Below are positions 1 through 9,708 of a stretch of DNA of 64,000 nt, in pieces. The notes under the pieces were generated by a model that saw nothing but the letters and a program-made list of their open reading frames with translations, made no database searches and was not told the DNA's origin. The DNA comes from Sphingobacteriaceae bacterium (GTDB lineage: Bacteria > Bacteroidota > Bacteroidia > B-17B0 > Aurantibacillaceae), in NCBI GenBank assembly GCA_016709575.1, contig JADJMM010000011.1, positions 124,001-188,000 of the forward strand, in the 5' to 3' direction. Each line of letters begins with the position of its first letter. Position 1 is the first letter of the stretch. The position numbers were made by a program, and so were the translations under genes.

Positions 1-958
1 TTCAAATCGGGCTAAATCCCTTATGTAAGAAAATTGTTCTTCACCTAAAACATTGTTTACACGACCGGCATTATCGCGTGCTTTAATTAATTCTTCAATA
101 GCCGATTTTCTCTTCGCTGTATTTGGATGTGTGCTTTTCGTATCATCCTCTGAGGCATTATTTCTTATTGATGACACCTCCTTTAAGAAATAACCTGCAG
201 GCAACTTCATGTTTTCACTTTCCAGAAAATGCTTTTTAAACTCAACTAACTCAAATGGTAAATGTGCGTACTGTAATACATCAAATGCTTTTTTTGCCTG
301 ATCGAAATTAAAGTTCGAACCTTCAAATAATTTAAAACCTTCTAAATCGGCCTCACTTTCGTTTTCTTTTGAATACTGACATTTCTCAATTAAAATATCG
401 TCTGTGCTTTTTCCCTCGTAAACTTCCTTTTCTAATTTTCTATTTTTAACATAACCTTGAATATTATGTTTCTTGGTATAGTGAGAGATTTCGTGACACA
501 AAATATAAGCCAATTGCGCTTCTGTTTCTGCTTGTGCAATTAAACCGACATCGAAAAAAATAAAACCTTTATCATAACTGTACGCGTTAACTACAGTAGA
601 TTTTAAAGTAAATAAATTTAGTTTTGATTTTAAGTCTGTGTTGCTGACTAAAACAACCTCCATTAATTTATTAAGGTATTTAGTTATCTCATCATTAATT
701 AAAGTGTTTCCACTTTTTACTATTTTTTCAATTTCGTAATTAGCCTCAGTAAGGTAAACTGATTTAATGGCTTTATCATTTTCTTTGCCTTTATTTAAGT
801 CGGAAATATCTTTCTTAATTACATTGCGGATATTCTCAGTAAACATTTCCGGCAATATTCCTCTGATTTTAAGGGCGTAAAATTTTCTTTCAAGTTTTGC
901 TGTGCCGCAAAGCCCCGAAAATAAATTGTAAAATAATTACTGCTTTATAAAATCTCAT
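1..958 (-). CDS. M48-like secreted zinc metallopeptidase, partial and frameshifted
   Basis: This minus-strand gene starts at 958 and runs off the left edge. It reads as a signal peptide followed by a metallopeptidase domain with the zinc motif HEISH (about 481-495) and a downstream ENESEAD motif that would give the third zinc ligand, the pattern of family M48. Two frame changes near the 5' end, at the G run 913-916 and at 860-861, must be corrected to join the signal peptide (MRFYKAVIILQF...) to the mature part; each needs one extra G. From about 845 the frame stays open to the window edge. It resembles the protein at 3582-5645, and both share a GEE(Q/K)F-type segment after the peptidase domain. 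The substrate is unknown. The terminator at 975-1033 separates it from the gene upstream. Confidence 0.7.
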
Positions 959-974
959 GCTCTTCTATAAATAA

Positions 975-1033
975 AAAACTCCCGCTGTTATCATAATCCC
1001 TATAGTTATCGGGATGACGAACGGCGGAGTTTT
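975..1033 (-). terminator. Hairpin terminator with nested palindrome
   Basis: The arms AAAACTCCCGC (975-985) and GCGGAGTTTT (1024-1033) pair with one bulged base, and on the minus strand a T-rich tract follows. It would end transcription of the 1048-2631 gene. The loop holds a diverged copy (995-1014) of the TCCCGATAGCTATCGGGA palindrome found intact at 60651. Confidence 0.6.
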
Positions 1034-1047
1034 AGTTAAAATTTTTC

Positions 1048-2631
1048 TTACTCAAATTTAATTTTCGCAAATCTGTCTCTGCCTTTATCTTCAGTGTAAA
1101 TAAATATCTGATTATCCTTTCCACCAACAAAGATTTCACAATCACTCGGTGGTATAAACTGAGGATTTCTTTCCTGAATTGGAGCAAAACAATAATCTTC
1201 GTTATTCATTAGAACTTGTCTTCCTGTAACTTTACCATCTGTTAAAGATATTTTATTACAAACAAAGTTTGATCCGTGTATACCACGCACAGACTTCAAA
1301 TCCTTAGCTTCAAAATCAGCTTTTTCGTAACGTTCAATATTTTTAGGATGATCATCGTTTAAAATATAAATATTTTTAGCTGTAGCAACGGCAATATATT
1401 GCTTAAATAAATGTTTATAATTTTGTCTGTCAATGTTTACGCGTAATGGACTGTTCTTAATCCATTCAAATTCTCCTTTAGAATTTAACTTCGCTATAAT
1501 TACATCCATATATTCGTAAACCCAATACACGTTTACAGAATACTGAGTACGCTCAATCACCATTGTTTCCTGATACTGTTCACCAATATAATAAGTTGCA
1601 TCGCCGATTGGAATAATATAATCCAGTTTATATTTAAAATATCTAGAACGCTTTGGATTCGACTCTAAATCGGTAAGCAATTTATCATCAAATATTTTAA
1701 CTGTTTTTGAACTTACTTTTTTCGCCGCTAAATCTACTTTAAAATTGAAAATTCCAACCTTAACTAAATCTCTTCCTTTTCTTTCAATTACATCCTTTAA
1801 AAAACCACCAATTGTGATTTCATTGTTATTGTTTTTGTTAAACTCAATATCATTAACCAAATAATTGTCATCAAAAGGAAGTTCAACAATACTTGCCGAC
1901 TGGGAATTAGCTTCAATAATCCCCATTGACAATCCATACATTTTCTTTTTTTCTTCCGATCCTTTTACTTCATATGAATAACCATAATAGATATTATCCT
2001 TATCATCAAGCATAAAACCGATAAATCCAGTAAAATCATCTGTACCATTCACATCACTGGTTTTTGTCCAAAGTTTCTTCTCGCTAGTAGCGTCCATTAA
2101 AATAAGATCCGTCTTGTAAGGTGTTTTTTTGTCAGGTTTATGACTGGCTTTAATCAAATATTTTGTAGCGCTTGGGTTTGGATAAATGTCAAAGTTAACA
2201 AACTCGTAGTGGTCGGATGGATAAGAAACAACTTCTTTTAATTGTGCATTTACTTCGCCACTTGAAGATACAGTTTGATAAAAAAGTGTCATCATATCCG
2301 CTTTTTTATCATATTGTCTTCTGAAGATATAAACTTTTCCATTTGAATATTCAACATCTTCTATCTTTGTTTTATTCTCTTCTTCTAAGGTAATCTCCTT
2401 CGAAAATACAGGCTTTAAACTACCTTTGTCATATTTCTCAATAAAAAACGAAGTTCCTTTTCCTTTACTTCTAACTCTGTAGCAATAATAACTATTATCA
2501 TCTCCACCTAGCATCCTGTTCATTTTACTATCTCTATCGTTATCTAACTCCGGACCATTTGTAATGGTTGCCTGTGAAAACGCTGCCATAGTGAATCCTA
2601 ACATTGCAGTAACAAATAATTTTCCTTTCAT
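1048..2631 (-). CDS. Secreted protein of unknown function
   Basis: This gene encodes 527 residues and is intact. Residues 1-20 form a typical signal peptide ending AAFSQA, so the product is exported. The rest is rich in charged residues and short beta-like segments with repeated Gly-Lys-Asp turns (for example GKVYIF, DKDNIYYGY, NIYILNDDH), which suggests a propeller-like or other all-beta fold. I do not recognise the family. No transmembrane segment or sorting domain is visible at the C-terminus (DRFAKIKFE). It lies alone between the terminator at 975-1033 and the divergently oriented gene at 2766. No function is assigned. Confidence 0.75.
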   Translation of the reverse strand: MKGKLFVTAMLGFTMAAFSQATITNGPELDNDRDSKMNRMLGGDDNSYYCYRVRSKGKGTSFFIEKYDKGSLKPVFSKEITLEEENKTKIEDVEYSNGKVYIFRRQYDKKADMMTLFYQTVSSSGEVNAQLKEVVSYPSDHYEFVNFDIYPNPSATKYLIKASHKPDKKTPYKTDLILMDATSEKKLWTKTSDVNGTDDFTGFIGFMLDDKDNIYYGYSYEVKGSEEKKKMYGLSMGIIEANSQSASIVELPFDDNYLVNDIEFNKNNNNEITIGGFLKDVIERKGRDLVKVGIFNFKVDLAAKKVSSKTVKIFDDKLLTDLESNPKRSRYFKYKLDYIIPIGDATYYIGEQYQETMVIERTQYSVNVYWVYEYMDVIIAKLNSKGEFEWIKNSPLRVNIDRQNYKHLFKQYIAVATAKNIYILNDDHPKNIERYEKADFEAKDLKSVRGIHGSNFVCNKISLTDGKVTGRQVLMNNEDYCFAPIQERNPQFIPPSDCEIFVGGKDNQIFIYTEDKGRDRFAKIKFE

Positions 2632-2765
2632 ATTGATTGGTTTTTTTGTTAAATATAGTACTTTTTAAATACTACACAATATTTAGTTTTTTTAGTGAAA
2701 AAGCCTCTTTTTTAGGGGTATTTATTGGCGTGATTTTACTAATTTGCATCTAAATTCGCGCGTTT

Positions 2766-3581
2766 ATGAAAAAGTACTTTTTAGCTTATCTTTTGGTTAT
2801 TTCTTTTGGTATTCAAGCCCAACAATCAAAGAAAAATATCGATCCTAAATATGTGTTTTGTTATAAAAACACTTCGTTTAGTACCGACGATTATAAAATT
2901 TACATTGAGGATGCTATTAACGAAGACGGCTTGTCGAAATTTAAAATCCGTATATTTAATAAAACCAACGATTACCTTATTTTTAAACCAAGTGATATTG
3001 TTTTTAAAATAGGAACTCAGGAAATTGCCTGTATGGAAAAACAAATTCTGATTTTACCGAATGAGGAAAATTGGAAAGTACTAAGTGTAAAAGGCAAAGG
3101 TTTTCAGGAAGAAAAATACACTATCGAGTTAAAACAAATGCATAAAGTTTCAGCAAGTAGCGAGCCCATAAAAGTTGAAGATCTAAGTTTACCGAGCTCA
3201 AACACCGAATTCATTGCCGGCAAATTTAAGTACAAAATTAAAAAAGCTGATTTAAAAACGGATAAATCTGTCATACGATGTGAATGCGTTTACGAAGGAG
3301 ATGGCGTTGGGATTTTATCACCGGGAAAATGTATTGCTGTAATGCCTAAAGGACAAGAAAACGCTAATGCTGATAAATTTAAAAGTTGTTTGTTAGAAAA
3401 AGGTAAAGGAGAAAGTTTTTTAATTGAGTTCCGTGAAATGAAAGAGGGAGGCGATATGCAGAAAGGTCCGCTTAAATTAATTTGGAACGATACGTTTAAA
3501 GAATCGAAACAAGAGCCGATTCCCGGCGGAAATATAAATTTAGAATTAGACGGTCCGAAAACCGGAGAGAGAAATCAGTGA
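2766..3581 (+). CDS. Secreted protein, paralogue of the 34873 gene
   Basis: This gene encodes 271 residues with a signal peptide (residues 1-19, ending IQAQ). The mature part looks like two beta-sandwich halves: a first with IRIFNKTNDYLIFKPSD (residues about 62-78), and a second with GVGILSPGK followed by a charged loop and LIWNDTF. The same order of motifs (KIENHTGKILLVKPEE, KVGLLDPS, LLWNKAF) occurs in the 289-frame protein at 34873-35664, so the two are diverged members of one family. Function is unknown; the fold suggests an envelope binding protein. It stands divergent from the 1048-2631 gene and abuts the convergent M48 gene with no spacer. Confidence 0.75.
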   Translation: MKKYFLAYLLVISFGIQAQQSKKNIDPKYVFCYKNTSFSTDDYKIYIEDAINEDGLSKFKIRIFNKTNDYLIFKPSDIVFKIGTQEIACMEKQILILPNEENWKVLSVKGKGFQEEKYTIELKQMHKVSASSEPIKVEDLSLPSSNTEFIAGKFKYKIKKADLKTDKSVIRCECVYEGDGVGILSPGKCIAVMPKGQENANADKFKSCLLEKGKGESFLIEFREMKEGGDMQKGPLKLIWNDTFKESKQEPIPGGNINLELDGPKTGERNQ

Positions 3582-5645
3582 TTATTTACCGTTTTGAGCG
3601 CTGTTCTCCTGAGCCATAATCTTCACGCCAGTGTATATTTCGGCAGCTATGTTCTCAGAGAAAAATAGAGTTTTTCCTCCTTTAGCAATATAGTGCTTAG
3701 TAAAGTAGCACGGATCATCTAAGTCCAAATAATAATCCGAAAAATTAATTGTTTTAACAGTACCCATAGGAATACCGCCCATCGGTCCCACACTAACCTG
3801 GCTGTCTTTTTCATTTAATGAAATATTCATATAGGCAATCTTAGATATATGATTCTTTAATAAAAATGGCACGATTTCAGGAAACAAACTAATCGCATTT
3901 ATCTTTGATACCGCTGATAGATTCTTGTTCTCATTTCTATTTGTGTTAAAAAATTATCAGCTTTACTCTGATTTACATCAAACTGCTTAAGGCCATTTAA
4001 AAAATCATATATCATGCGCTTATCCTGCAAATTTAAATTTGCAAATTCCAAAATATAAAAGGATACCTGCAGATTGATTTTAAACTAGACATTACTTTTG
4101 TAAATTGATTAATATGGTTATTAGCCGTTTTCCAAAACACCAAATCTTCATTATTATAATCAAGGCTTAAAGGGATAATACAGACTTCTGATTCCTTTAC
4201 TTTCTTTTTAAGCCCCGTTATGATTTCATTATAATCATTTAAATCAGTGTTGGGTGAGTTTATGACCCCTACTGTTGTATCAGGTTTAATCATACCCAAA
4301 ACAAAGTTTACAGAAGAATGCTGAAGCTTAATTTGTCTGCTGATAAAATAATCTAACGCCTCCTTATTGGTAACAAATTCAATTGTGTCATTGCTTGTAA
4401 GAGAATTAACAGGCAGTTTATCTATTAGTTCTTTGTTATTTCCAAACAACAAAAAATCGTATTGATAATTAATTGTTTTTGATAATTCAGTTCCGTTAAT
4501 TTTTGGCATTTTTCTACTTAAACTTACTTTTGCCTGATTTGAGAGTGGTATGTATTTTTCATACACATTATAAGCCCCGGTTATGAAATAATTACCTCCT
4601 TCGTTTGGGCGTACACTTAAATTTCTCCTAATGGATTCACATAAATAAAACAGGTAGAACTCATCATTTGGATAAAAAAGCAACTGACTATAACAAGCCT
4701 CGGTTACACTTTTAAAATCAAAATTTTTCAATGCCAAATAAATACATTCATCAATTGCCTGGCGTTTAACTCTATTAAACTTTTCTTCCCCTACAATAAA
4801 TTTTCTACGGCCAATTGTATCTGTTTTACTACATTCCTTTTTGAATTCAATAGTCGTTCCTGGGTAGGCGGATGAGTATGATAGTAAACAAAGTTGCGAT
4901 AACCTTTTTCCCGTGCTCTTTTTTTCTCTTCTGTATAAAATTTTTCGAAATTTCCGGCAATTGCACTTAAGTCATACCCGGAAGCTTTCATTAAATCAAT
5001 TGATGTTCTATCTGCTTCCGATTCGTTTTCTCTTGAGTGTGAATAATAGCCGGATACGGAACTCTTAGCAACCCAAAAAGCGCCCGGATAACGCACTAAT
5101 CGCGCCACCCTTATTCTTGCTTTCGTTTCCTGTTCTCTTACAAAGCCTTTATATGAATGGAGGTTTTTATAATGACCGTATTCGTGCCCGATCGTTGCCG
5201 CCAGTTCAGCTTCAGAAGATGCTGATGCCAACATTCCAACATTAATATAAACTTTGCCGTCCTCAATCATGAAGGCGTTATTCTCTTCATCTCTTCTTAT
5301 CTGGACAACAATATTATCATTCCACTCTTTACCCAGAACTTCTTTAATAACTGCATTGAGATAGTCAGAGGCTTCACTCCAGTTTTTATATATAACACCG
5401 TAGTCGGAAAGGCTTTGCTCAAAAGTAGAAATTTCCTGAACATACTCTTTAAGCCATGACTTATTTATAAAAAGCGAGTCGTACTTTTTATAAAGTTCAT
5501 TCTCTCGCTTTTTAAAATCAGTTGAATCAAATTTCTCGCTTTTAAATGCGATAAATTTATGATTTGCTGTTTGCGAGTATAAGAACGAATTAATTTGTAA
5601 AGAAACGAAAAGGAAAAATGCAATATTTCTATGCAGATGCTTCAT
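3582..5645 (-). CDS. M48-family secreted metallopeptidase with long C-terminal extension, frameshifted
   Basis: The first 284 residues read from 5645: a signal peptide, then HEYGH at residues 154-158 and ESEAD at about 209, the zinc site of M48 peptidases, then a THPPTQERL segment typical of the domain end. The frame stops at 4791, but coding sequence continues in other frames. Restoring one base in each of three A/T homopolymers (about 4801-4804, 4050-4053, 3948-3953) gives one protein of about 688 residues, through IVGEEKF, a 234-residue central segment and a last segment ending SAQNGK. The extension of about 400 residues is not a family I know. The start follows the gatA stop directly. It could be a true pseudogene, but three equal homopolymer losses favour sequence error. 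Confidence 0.7.
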
Positions 5646-7099
5646 TTAGTTGAAACCATTTGTATTCGGATTTTCGGCACACTTTGCTAATTCAAACAAC
5701 TTTCCTTCTTCAAAATAATTAGCCATTAGCTGAATGGCCATTGGCAAACCATTGCTGTGTTTACCACATGGAACAGAAATAGCAGGAACACCTGCAATGT
5801 TAGCTTGAACTGTGAAAATATCTTCCAAATACATTTTAATCGGGTCGGCACTATTTTTTCCAAATTCAAATGCTGTACCCGGCGTAGATGGTGTAACAAT
5901 AAAATCGTATTGCTTTAAAATATCAAATGTTTTTTGCTGTAACAGCTTTCTTACTTTTTGTCCTTTGGCATAATACGCATCATAATATCCTGCACTCAAT
6001 ACAAAAGTACCTAACATAATACGGCGTTTTACTTCCTTACCAAAACCTTCACTGCGCGATTTTTTATATGTGCTTTCTAAATCTGTTGCTTTTGTTGTAC
6101 GGAAACCATAATGCACACCATCGAAACGCGAAAGATTTGATGAAGCCTCAGCTGTTGTTAAAACATAATACACAGGAACCAAAAATCTAAATAAGGAAAA
6201 TCAACTGCTTCAACAGTGTGACCCAGTTTTTTAAATTCTTCTAATTTATTTAAAACAGCTTGTTTTACTTCAGGGTCTAAACCATTGGCTTCGATACAAT
6301 CTTTTAAATAAGCAATTTTATATTTGGTTGGTGAGCTTGTCGAACTATTGTTTTCTGATGTTGTATAAGAAGGAACAGGTTTTTGTGATGCAGTGCTGTC
6401 AAATTCATCTGCGCCAGCAATCACTTCCATTACTAATGCAGCATCTTCAACTGTTTTTGTAATTGGACCAATTTGATCGAATGAAGAAGCGTAGGCAATT
6501 AATCCCCAACGGGAAACTCGTCCGTATGTCGGCTTAAATCCAACCACACCACAAAATGAAGCGGGCTGACGAATTGAACCACCAGTATCAGAACCTAAAG
6601 CAACGTGACAAAAATTTGCCGCAACTGAAGCTGCTGCTCCACCCGATGATCCACCGGGAACGAATTTCTCATTTAAAGGATTTAATACTTTTCCGAAAGC
6701 TGAATTTTCGTTACTACTTCCCATAGCGAACTCATCACAATTTGTTCTGCCAATAATAATAGCGTCTTGTGCTAATAAACGTTCAACTACAGTTGAAGAA
6801 TAAAGTGATTCAAATCCTTCTAATATTTTTGATGAAGCTGACACTTTATGTCCTTTGTAACAGATATTATCTTTTAAAGCAACAATAACACCGGCCAACT
6901 TACCTGCGGTTTTACTCTTAATTTTTTCGTCAACTTTTTGAGCTTGCTCTAAAGCACTTTTTTCAAACACTTCTAAAAACACGTTCAGGTTTTTTCTTTC
7001 TGAAATTGTTTTTAAAGTTTCGTTTAAAATAGAAACACAATTGGTTTTGCCGGATAGCAAATCGGCTTGCAAATTTTTTATGGAAGTAAACGTGTACAT
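5646..7099 (-). CDS. gatA: Aspartyl/glutamyl-tRNA amidotransferase subunit A, frameshifted
   Basis: This is the amidase subunit of GatCAB, which releases ammonia from glutamine to convert Glu-tRNA(Gln) or Asp-tRNA(Asn). The Ser-cisSer-Lys triad is present: Lys76 in VALKDNIC, Ser151 in PGGSSGG and Ser175 in SDTGGSIR. The frame breaks at an A5 run, 6181-6185 on the plus strand. Adding one base joins PYLDF to LVPVYYVLTTAEASSNL, which is the family sequence at that point, and gives about 484 residues, the normal length. The two halves overlap at 6158-6182. Because GatA is normally essential in organisms lacking GlnRS, sequencing error is likelier than decay. gatB and gatC are not in the window. 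Confidence 0.92.
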
Positions 7100-7110
7100 T
7101 TTTAAATAAT

Positions 7111-7142
7111 AAAAGCGCCGTCTTTTTTAAAGGGGCGCTTTA
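7111..7142 (-). terminator. Rho-independent terminator after tatA
   Basis: AAAAGCGCC (7111-7119) pairs with GGGCGCTTTT around a short A/T loop, and the minus strand continues into TTTTATTATTT. It lies between the tatA stop and the gatA start, so gatA probably has its own promoter or depends on read-through. Confidence 0.75.
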
Positions 7143-7161
7143 ATAAAATACGTGATTTAAA

Positions 7162-7347
7162 TTATTTTTTTTCTTGCTCTGAAGAATCTACTCCTTTAGA
7201 AGCATCTTTAAAATCTTTAATACCGCGACCTAAACCCTTCATTAATTCAGGAATTTTTTTGCCGCCAAATAATAATAAAATGATGATTAGGATGATAATA
7301 ATCTCCGAAGGACCCATACCTAAAATCAGTGTAAACAAACTTGTCAT
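7162..7347 (-). CDS. tatA: Twin-arginine translocase subunit TatA
   Basis: This is a small TatA/E-type protein. It has a short N-terminal extracytoplasmic end, one hydrophobic helix (IIIILIIILLLFGG), then the family hinge and amphipathic helix GGKKIPELMKGLGRGIKDFK and an acidic/basic tail. The first frame start (7395) would add 16 residues that are unlike TatA; MTSLFTLILGMGPSE at 7347 is the better start. TatA multimers form the pore for folded proteins exported by the Tat system. No tatC is nearby, so the partner must be elsewhere. A strong hairpin terminator follows immediately. Confidence 0.92.
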   Translation of the reverse strand: MTSLFTLILGMGPSEIIIILIIILLLFGGKKIPELMKGLGRGIKDFKDASKGVDSSEQEKK

Positions 7348-7388
7348 TGCTTTAAATTTAGACCCCAAAGTTAATAAATTAAAAGGAT

Positions 7389-7419
7389 ATTGCAAATTGC
7401 TGAAAATGAGCTATTTTTG
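7389..7419 (+). promoter_or_regulatory. Bacteroidota-type promoter for mce
   Basis: ATTG (7389-7392), a 19-nt spacer, then TATTTTTG (7412-7419). This matches the -33/-7 consensus TTTG-N19-TAnnTTTG of the Bacteroidota housekeeping sigma factor. The ATG at 7440 lies 21 nt downstream. Confidence 0.6.
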
Positions 7420-7439
7420 TGTTATTTGATGGCAATTAT

Positions 7440-7844
7440 ATGATTAAAAAGATAGAACATATTGGCATAGCTGTAAAGGATTTAGAGAACTCTAATGCTT
7501 TATTTAAAAAGCTTTTTGGTAACGAACATTATAAAATTGAAAAGGTAGAAAGCGAAGGCGTAAGCACCAGTTTTTTTCTTTTAGGAGAAACAAAAATTGA
7601 ATTGGTGGCTTCAACATCTAATGATAGCTCTATTGCAAAATTTATTGAGAAAAAAGGCGAAGGCATTCATCACATTGCATATGCCGTTGATGATATTGTT
7701 CTGGAAATGGAACGCTTAAAAAAAGAAGGTTTCGAATTAATTAACCAACAACCGAAAGATGGCGCTGACAATAAACTGATTTGTTTCTTACATCCAAAAA
7801 GCACAAATGGTGTTTTGGTGGAGTTATGTCAGGAAAAGAAATAA
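7440..7844 (+). CDS. mce: Methylmalonyl-CoA epimerase
   Basis: The product, about 134 residues from ATG 7440, is a glyoxalase/VOC-fold protein. It interconverts (2R)- and (2S)-methylmalonyl-CoA in the propionate/succinate route. Family signatures are IEHIGIAVKDLE at the N-terminus with the first metal His, GIHHIAYAVDDI in the middle with the second, and NGVLVELCQ at the end with the metal Glu. A GTG at 7419 would add seven residues, but that codon overlaps the -7 promoter element, so ATG 7440 is preferred. The mutase subunits are not in the window. The gene stands alone between tatA and the convergent AstE/AspA-type gene. Confidence 0.92.
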   Translation: MIKKIEHIGIAVKDLENSNALFKKLFGNEHYKIEKVESEGVSTSFFLLGETKIELVASTSNDSSIAKFIEKKGEGIHHIAYAVDDIVLEMERLKKEGFELINQQPKDGADNKLICFLHPKSTNGVLVELCQEKK

Positions 7845-7849
7845 ATTTC

Positions 7850-8794
7850 TTAATCTTCCATTCCGATGTGAATTAAAGCATCGCCCTCATTCACTACCGG
7901 TTGATTATTAATTCCTACAATATATCCTGAAACGTGCGCTACAACTTTATGTTCAACTTCACCAAAAGGATTACAAATAACACCTAGCAAATCATCTTTA
8001 CGAACGTGAGCACCGTTACTTGCATTCATGTGAAACAATCCACTTGCTCTTGCTCTAATCCAAGTGTCATTTTTTAACTTTACTGCAGCATTGTTAGGAA
8101 TATCCAGATCTAACATTTTATAAGCTTTCATCAAACGCAAGCAACCACTTAATCCTTCGTTAATGGATAAATAATCGAAACGCATACTTTCTCCGCCCTC
8201 GTAAACTAAAATTGGTTTATTTTTTTTCGAAGCTTCTTTTCTTAATGTGCCATCACGATATTTACTATCTATAATTAATGGTGCCGAGAATTTTTTAGCA
8301 ATGGCTAAATTTTCAGGAAAATCGAATACACACCGCACTTGCGGATAATTATTAATTTTTGCACCACCCGTATGAAAATCAATTCCGAAATCAATTAACG
8401 GAATAATATGTTTCATTAAATCGTAAGCGATTCTACTTCCCAACGAACCATTTTTTGTTCCGGGAAAACAACGGTTTAAATCACGGCCATCCGGTAAATC
8501 TCTTGTAGAATATAAAAACGAAACGATATTAATTACAGGAATAGCAATAATGGTACCGCATTTCAAATTCTTCACTTCATCACGTCCAACTAATTTTCTT
8601 ATGATTTCAATCCCATTTGTTTCTTCACCATGTAAACCTGCGCTGAATAAAATGGTTGGTCCCGGTTTTTTTGAACGGATAACGTGAACAGGAATTTTAA
8701 TAGATGATTTTGTGTGCAACTCATAAGAGTTCAGAATAACAGTTTTGTTTTCTCCTGCTTTAATATCCTGACCGTTAATCGTAATTGTACTCAT
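7850..8794 (-). CDS. AstE/AspA-type zinc hydrolase, last gene of the rimK operon
   Basis: This 314-residue protein is of the succinylglutamate desuccinylase/aspartoacylase family (M14-like fold). Zinc motifs are visible: SAGLHGEETNG (His and Glu ligands), DLNRCFPG and IDFHTGG (third ligand). A C-terminal beta-domain follows (VVAHVSGYIVGINNQPVV). The family cleaves N-acyl amino acids or amide bonds near a free carboxylate. It starts 5 nt after the rimK stop and is co-oriented with rimK and the RimB-like gene. An inferred role is removing or trimming glutamates added by RimK. The true substrate is not shown by sequence; a free amide of an acylated amino acid is the alternative. Confidence 0.85.
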   Translation of the reverse strand: MSTITINGQDIKAGENKTVILNSYELHTKSSIKIPVHVIRSKKPGPTILFSAGLHGEETNGIEIIRKLVGRDEVKNLKCGTIIAIPVINIVSFLYSTRDLPDGRDLNRCFPGTKNGSLGSRIAYDLMKHIIPLIDFGIDFHTGGAKINNYPQVRCVFDFPENLAIAKKFSAPLIIDSKYRDGTLRKEASKKNKPILVYEGGESMRFDYLSINEGLSGCLRLMKAYKMLDLDIPNNAAVKLKNDTWIRARASGLFHMNASNGAHVRKDDLLGVICNPFGEVEHKVVAHVSGYIVGINNQPVVNEGDALIHIGMED

Positions 8795-8799
8795 AAAAA

Positions 8800-9696
8800 T
8801 TATTCGCCCGGTTTATTAAATTCATTTCGTTCAACGTACTCAATTATTTTTCCGGCAATGTCGATGCCTGTTGCACCCTCAATACCTTCTAATCCCGGAG
8901 ATGAATTTACTTCCATAACTAAAGGACCTCTTTCACTTTGCAACAAATCAACCCCAGCAATATCTAAACCTAATTTTTTTGCTGCTTTAATTGCAGTCGA
9001 TCTTTCTTCGTTAGTTAATTTTATAACAGTTGCGCTTCCGCCTCTATGTAAATTACTTCTAAACTCTCCTTCCTTAGCCTGACGTTTCATCGCACCTACA
9101 ATTTGTCCATCCACAACAAACACGCGAATATCAGCGCCACGGGATTCTTTAATAAATTCTTGTACTAATATACTGGCGTCTAATTTTAAAAATGCTTCTA
9201 TTACAGATTTAGCAGCTTTTTGATTCTCTGCTAAAATAACACCGATGCCTTGTGTACCTTCTAATAATTTCACAACACAGGGCGCGCCGCCTATTGCTTC
9301 AATTACGCTGTCGATATCTTTATCTTTTGGTGATGAAGCGAAAGCTGTTTTTGGAATTCCTAAACCTGCGCGGGCCAAAATTTGCAAACTGCGAAGTTTG
9401 TCTCGAGAGCGAACTAAAGCTTGCGATTCAACAGCTGTAAATATTTTCATCATTTCAAACTGACGAACAACAGCAGATCCGTAAAAAGTAGCTGAAGCGC
9501 CAATGCGTGGAATAACTGCATTAACACCTGTTACTTCTTTTCCGTTAAAATAAATATGCGGACGGCCTTGCTCAATTACTAAAACACATTTCATGTGATC
9601 GAGTAATAACATTTCATGTCCGCGTTGTTCACCGGCCTCTATAAGGCGTTTGGTGGAATACAAATTACGGTTGCGTGATAACAATACTATTTTCAT
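8800..9696 (-). CDS. rimK: RimK-type ATP-grasp glutamate ligase
   Basis: This 298-residue protein has the length and layout of RimK, the ligase that adds glutamates to the C-terminus of ribosomal protein S6. An N-terminal preATP-grasp half (VIPRIGASATFYGSAV) is followed by the ATP-grasp domain with KLLEGTQGIGV, VQEFIKESRGADIRVFVV, RSNLHRGGSA and the Mg-binding end VMEVNSSPGLEGIEG. It is flanked upstream by a RimB-like retropepsin (12-nt gap) and downstream by an AstE-like hydrolase (5-nt gap), so the three are very probably translated from one message. Family members differ in substrate, so S6 is likely but not certain. Confidence 0.93.
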   Translation of the reverse strand: MKIVLLSRNRNLYSTKRLIEAGEQRGHEMLLLDHMKCVLVIEQGRPHIYFNGKEVTGVNAVIPRIGASATFYGSAVVRQFEMMKIFTAVESQALVRSRDKLRSLQILARAGLGIPKTAFASSPKDKDIDSVIEAIGGAPCVVKLLEGTQGIGVILAENQKAAKSVIEAFLKLDASILVQEFIKESRGADIRVFVVDGQIVGAMKRQAKEGEFRSNLHRGGSATVIKLTNEERSTAIKAAKKLGLDIAGVDLLQSERGPLVMEVNSSPGLEGIEGATGIDIAGKIIEYVERNEFNKPGE

Positions 9697-9708
9697 ACTA
9701 TATAAGAG

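Noticed and set aside
5646..7099. Programmed frameshifting in gatA and other genes
   Set aside because: Breaks differ in site and sequence, lie in unrelated genes, and lack slippery heptamer plus structure; a sequencing cause is simpler.
7395..7395. Upstream start for tatA
   Set aside because: It would add 16 residues unlike any TatA; ATG 7347 fits.
9245..9463. Plus-strand open frames inside rimK and other minus-strand genes
   Set aside because: Their translations show no family pattern and lie wholly inside well-supported genes on the other strand.
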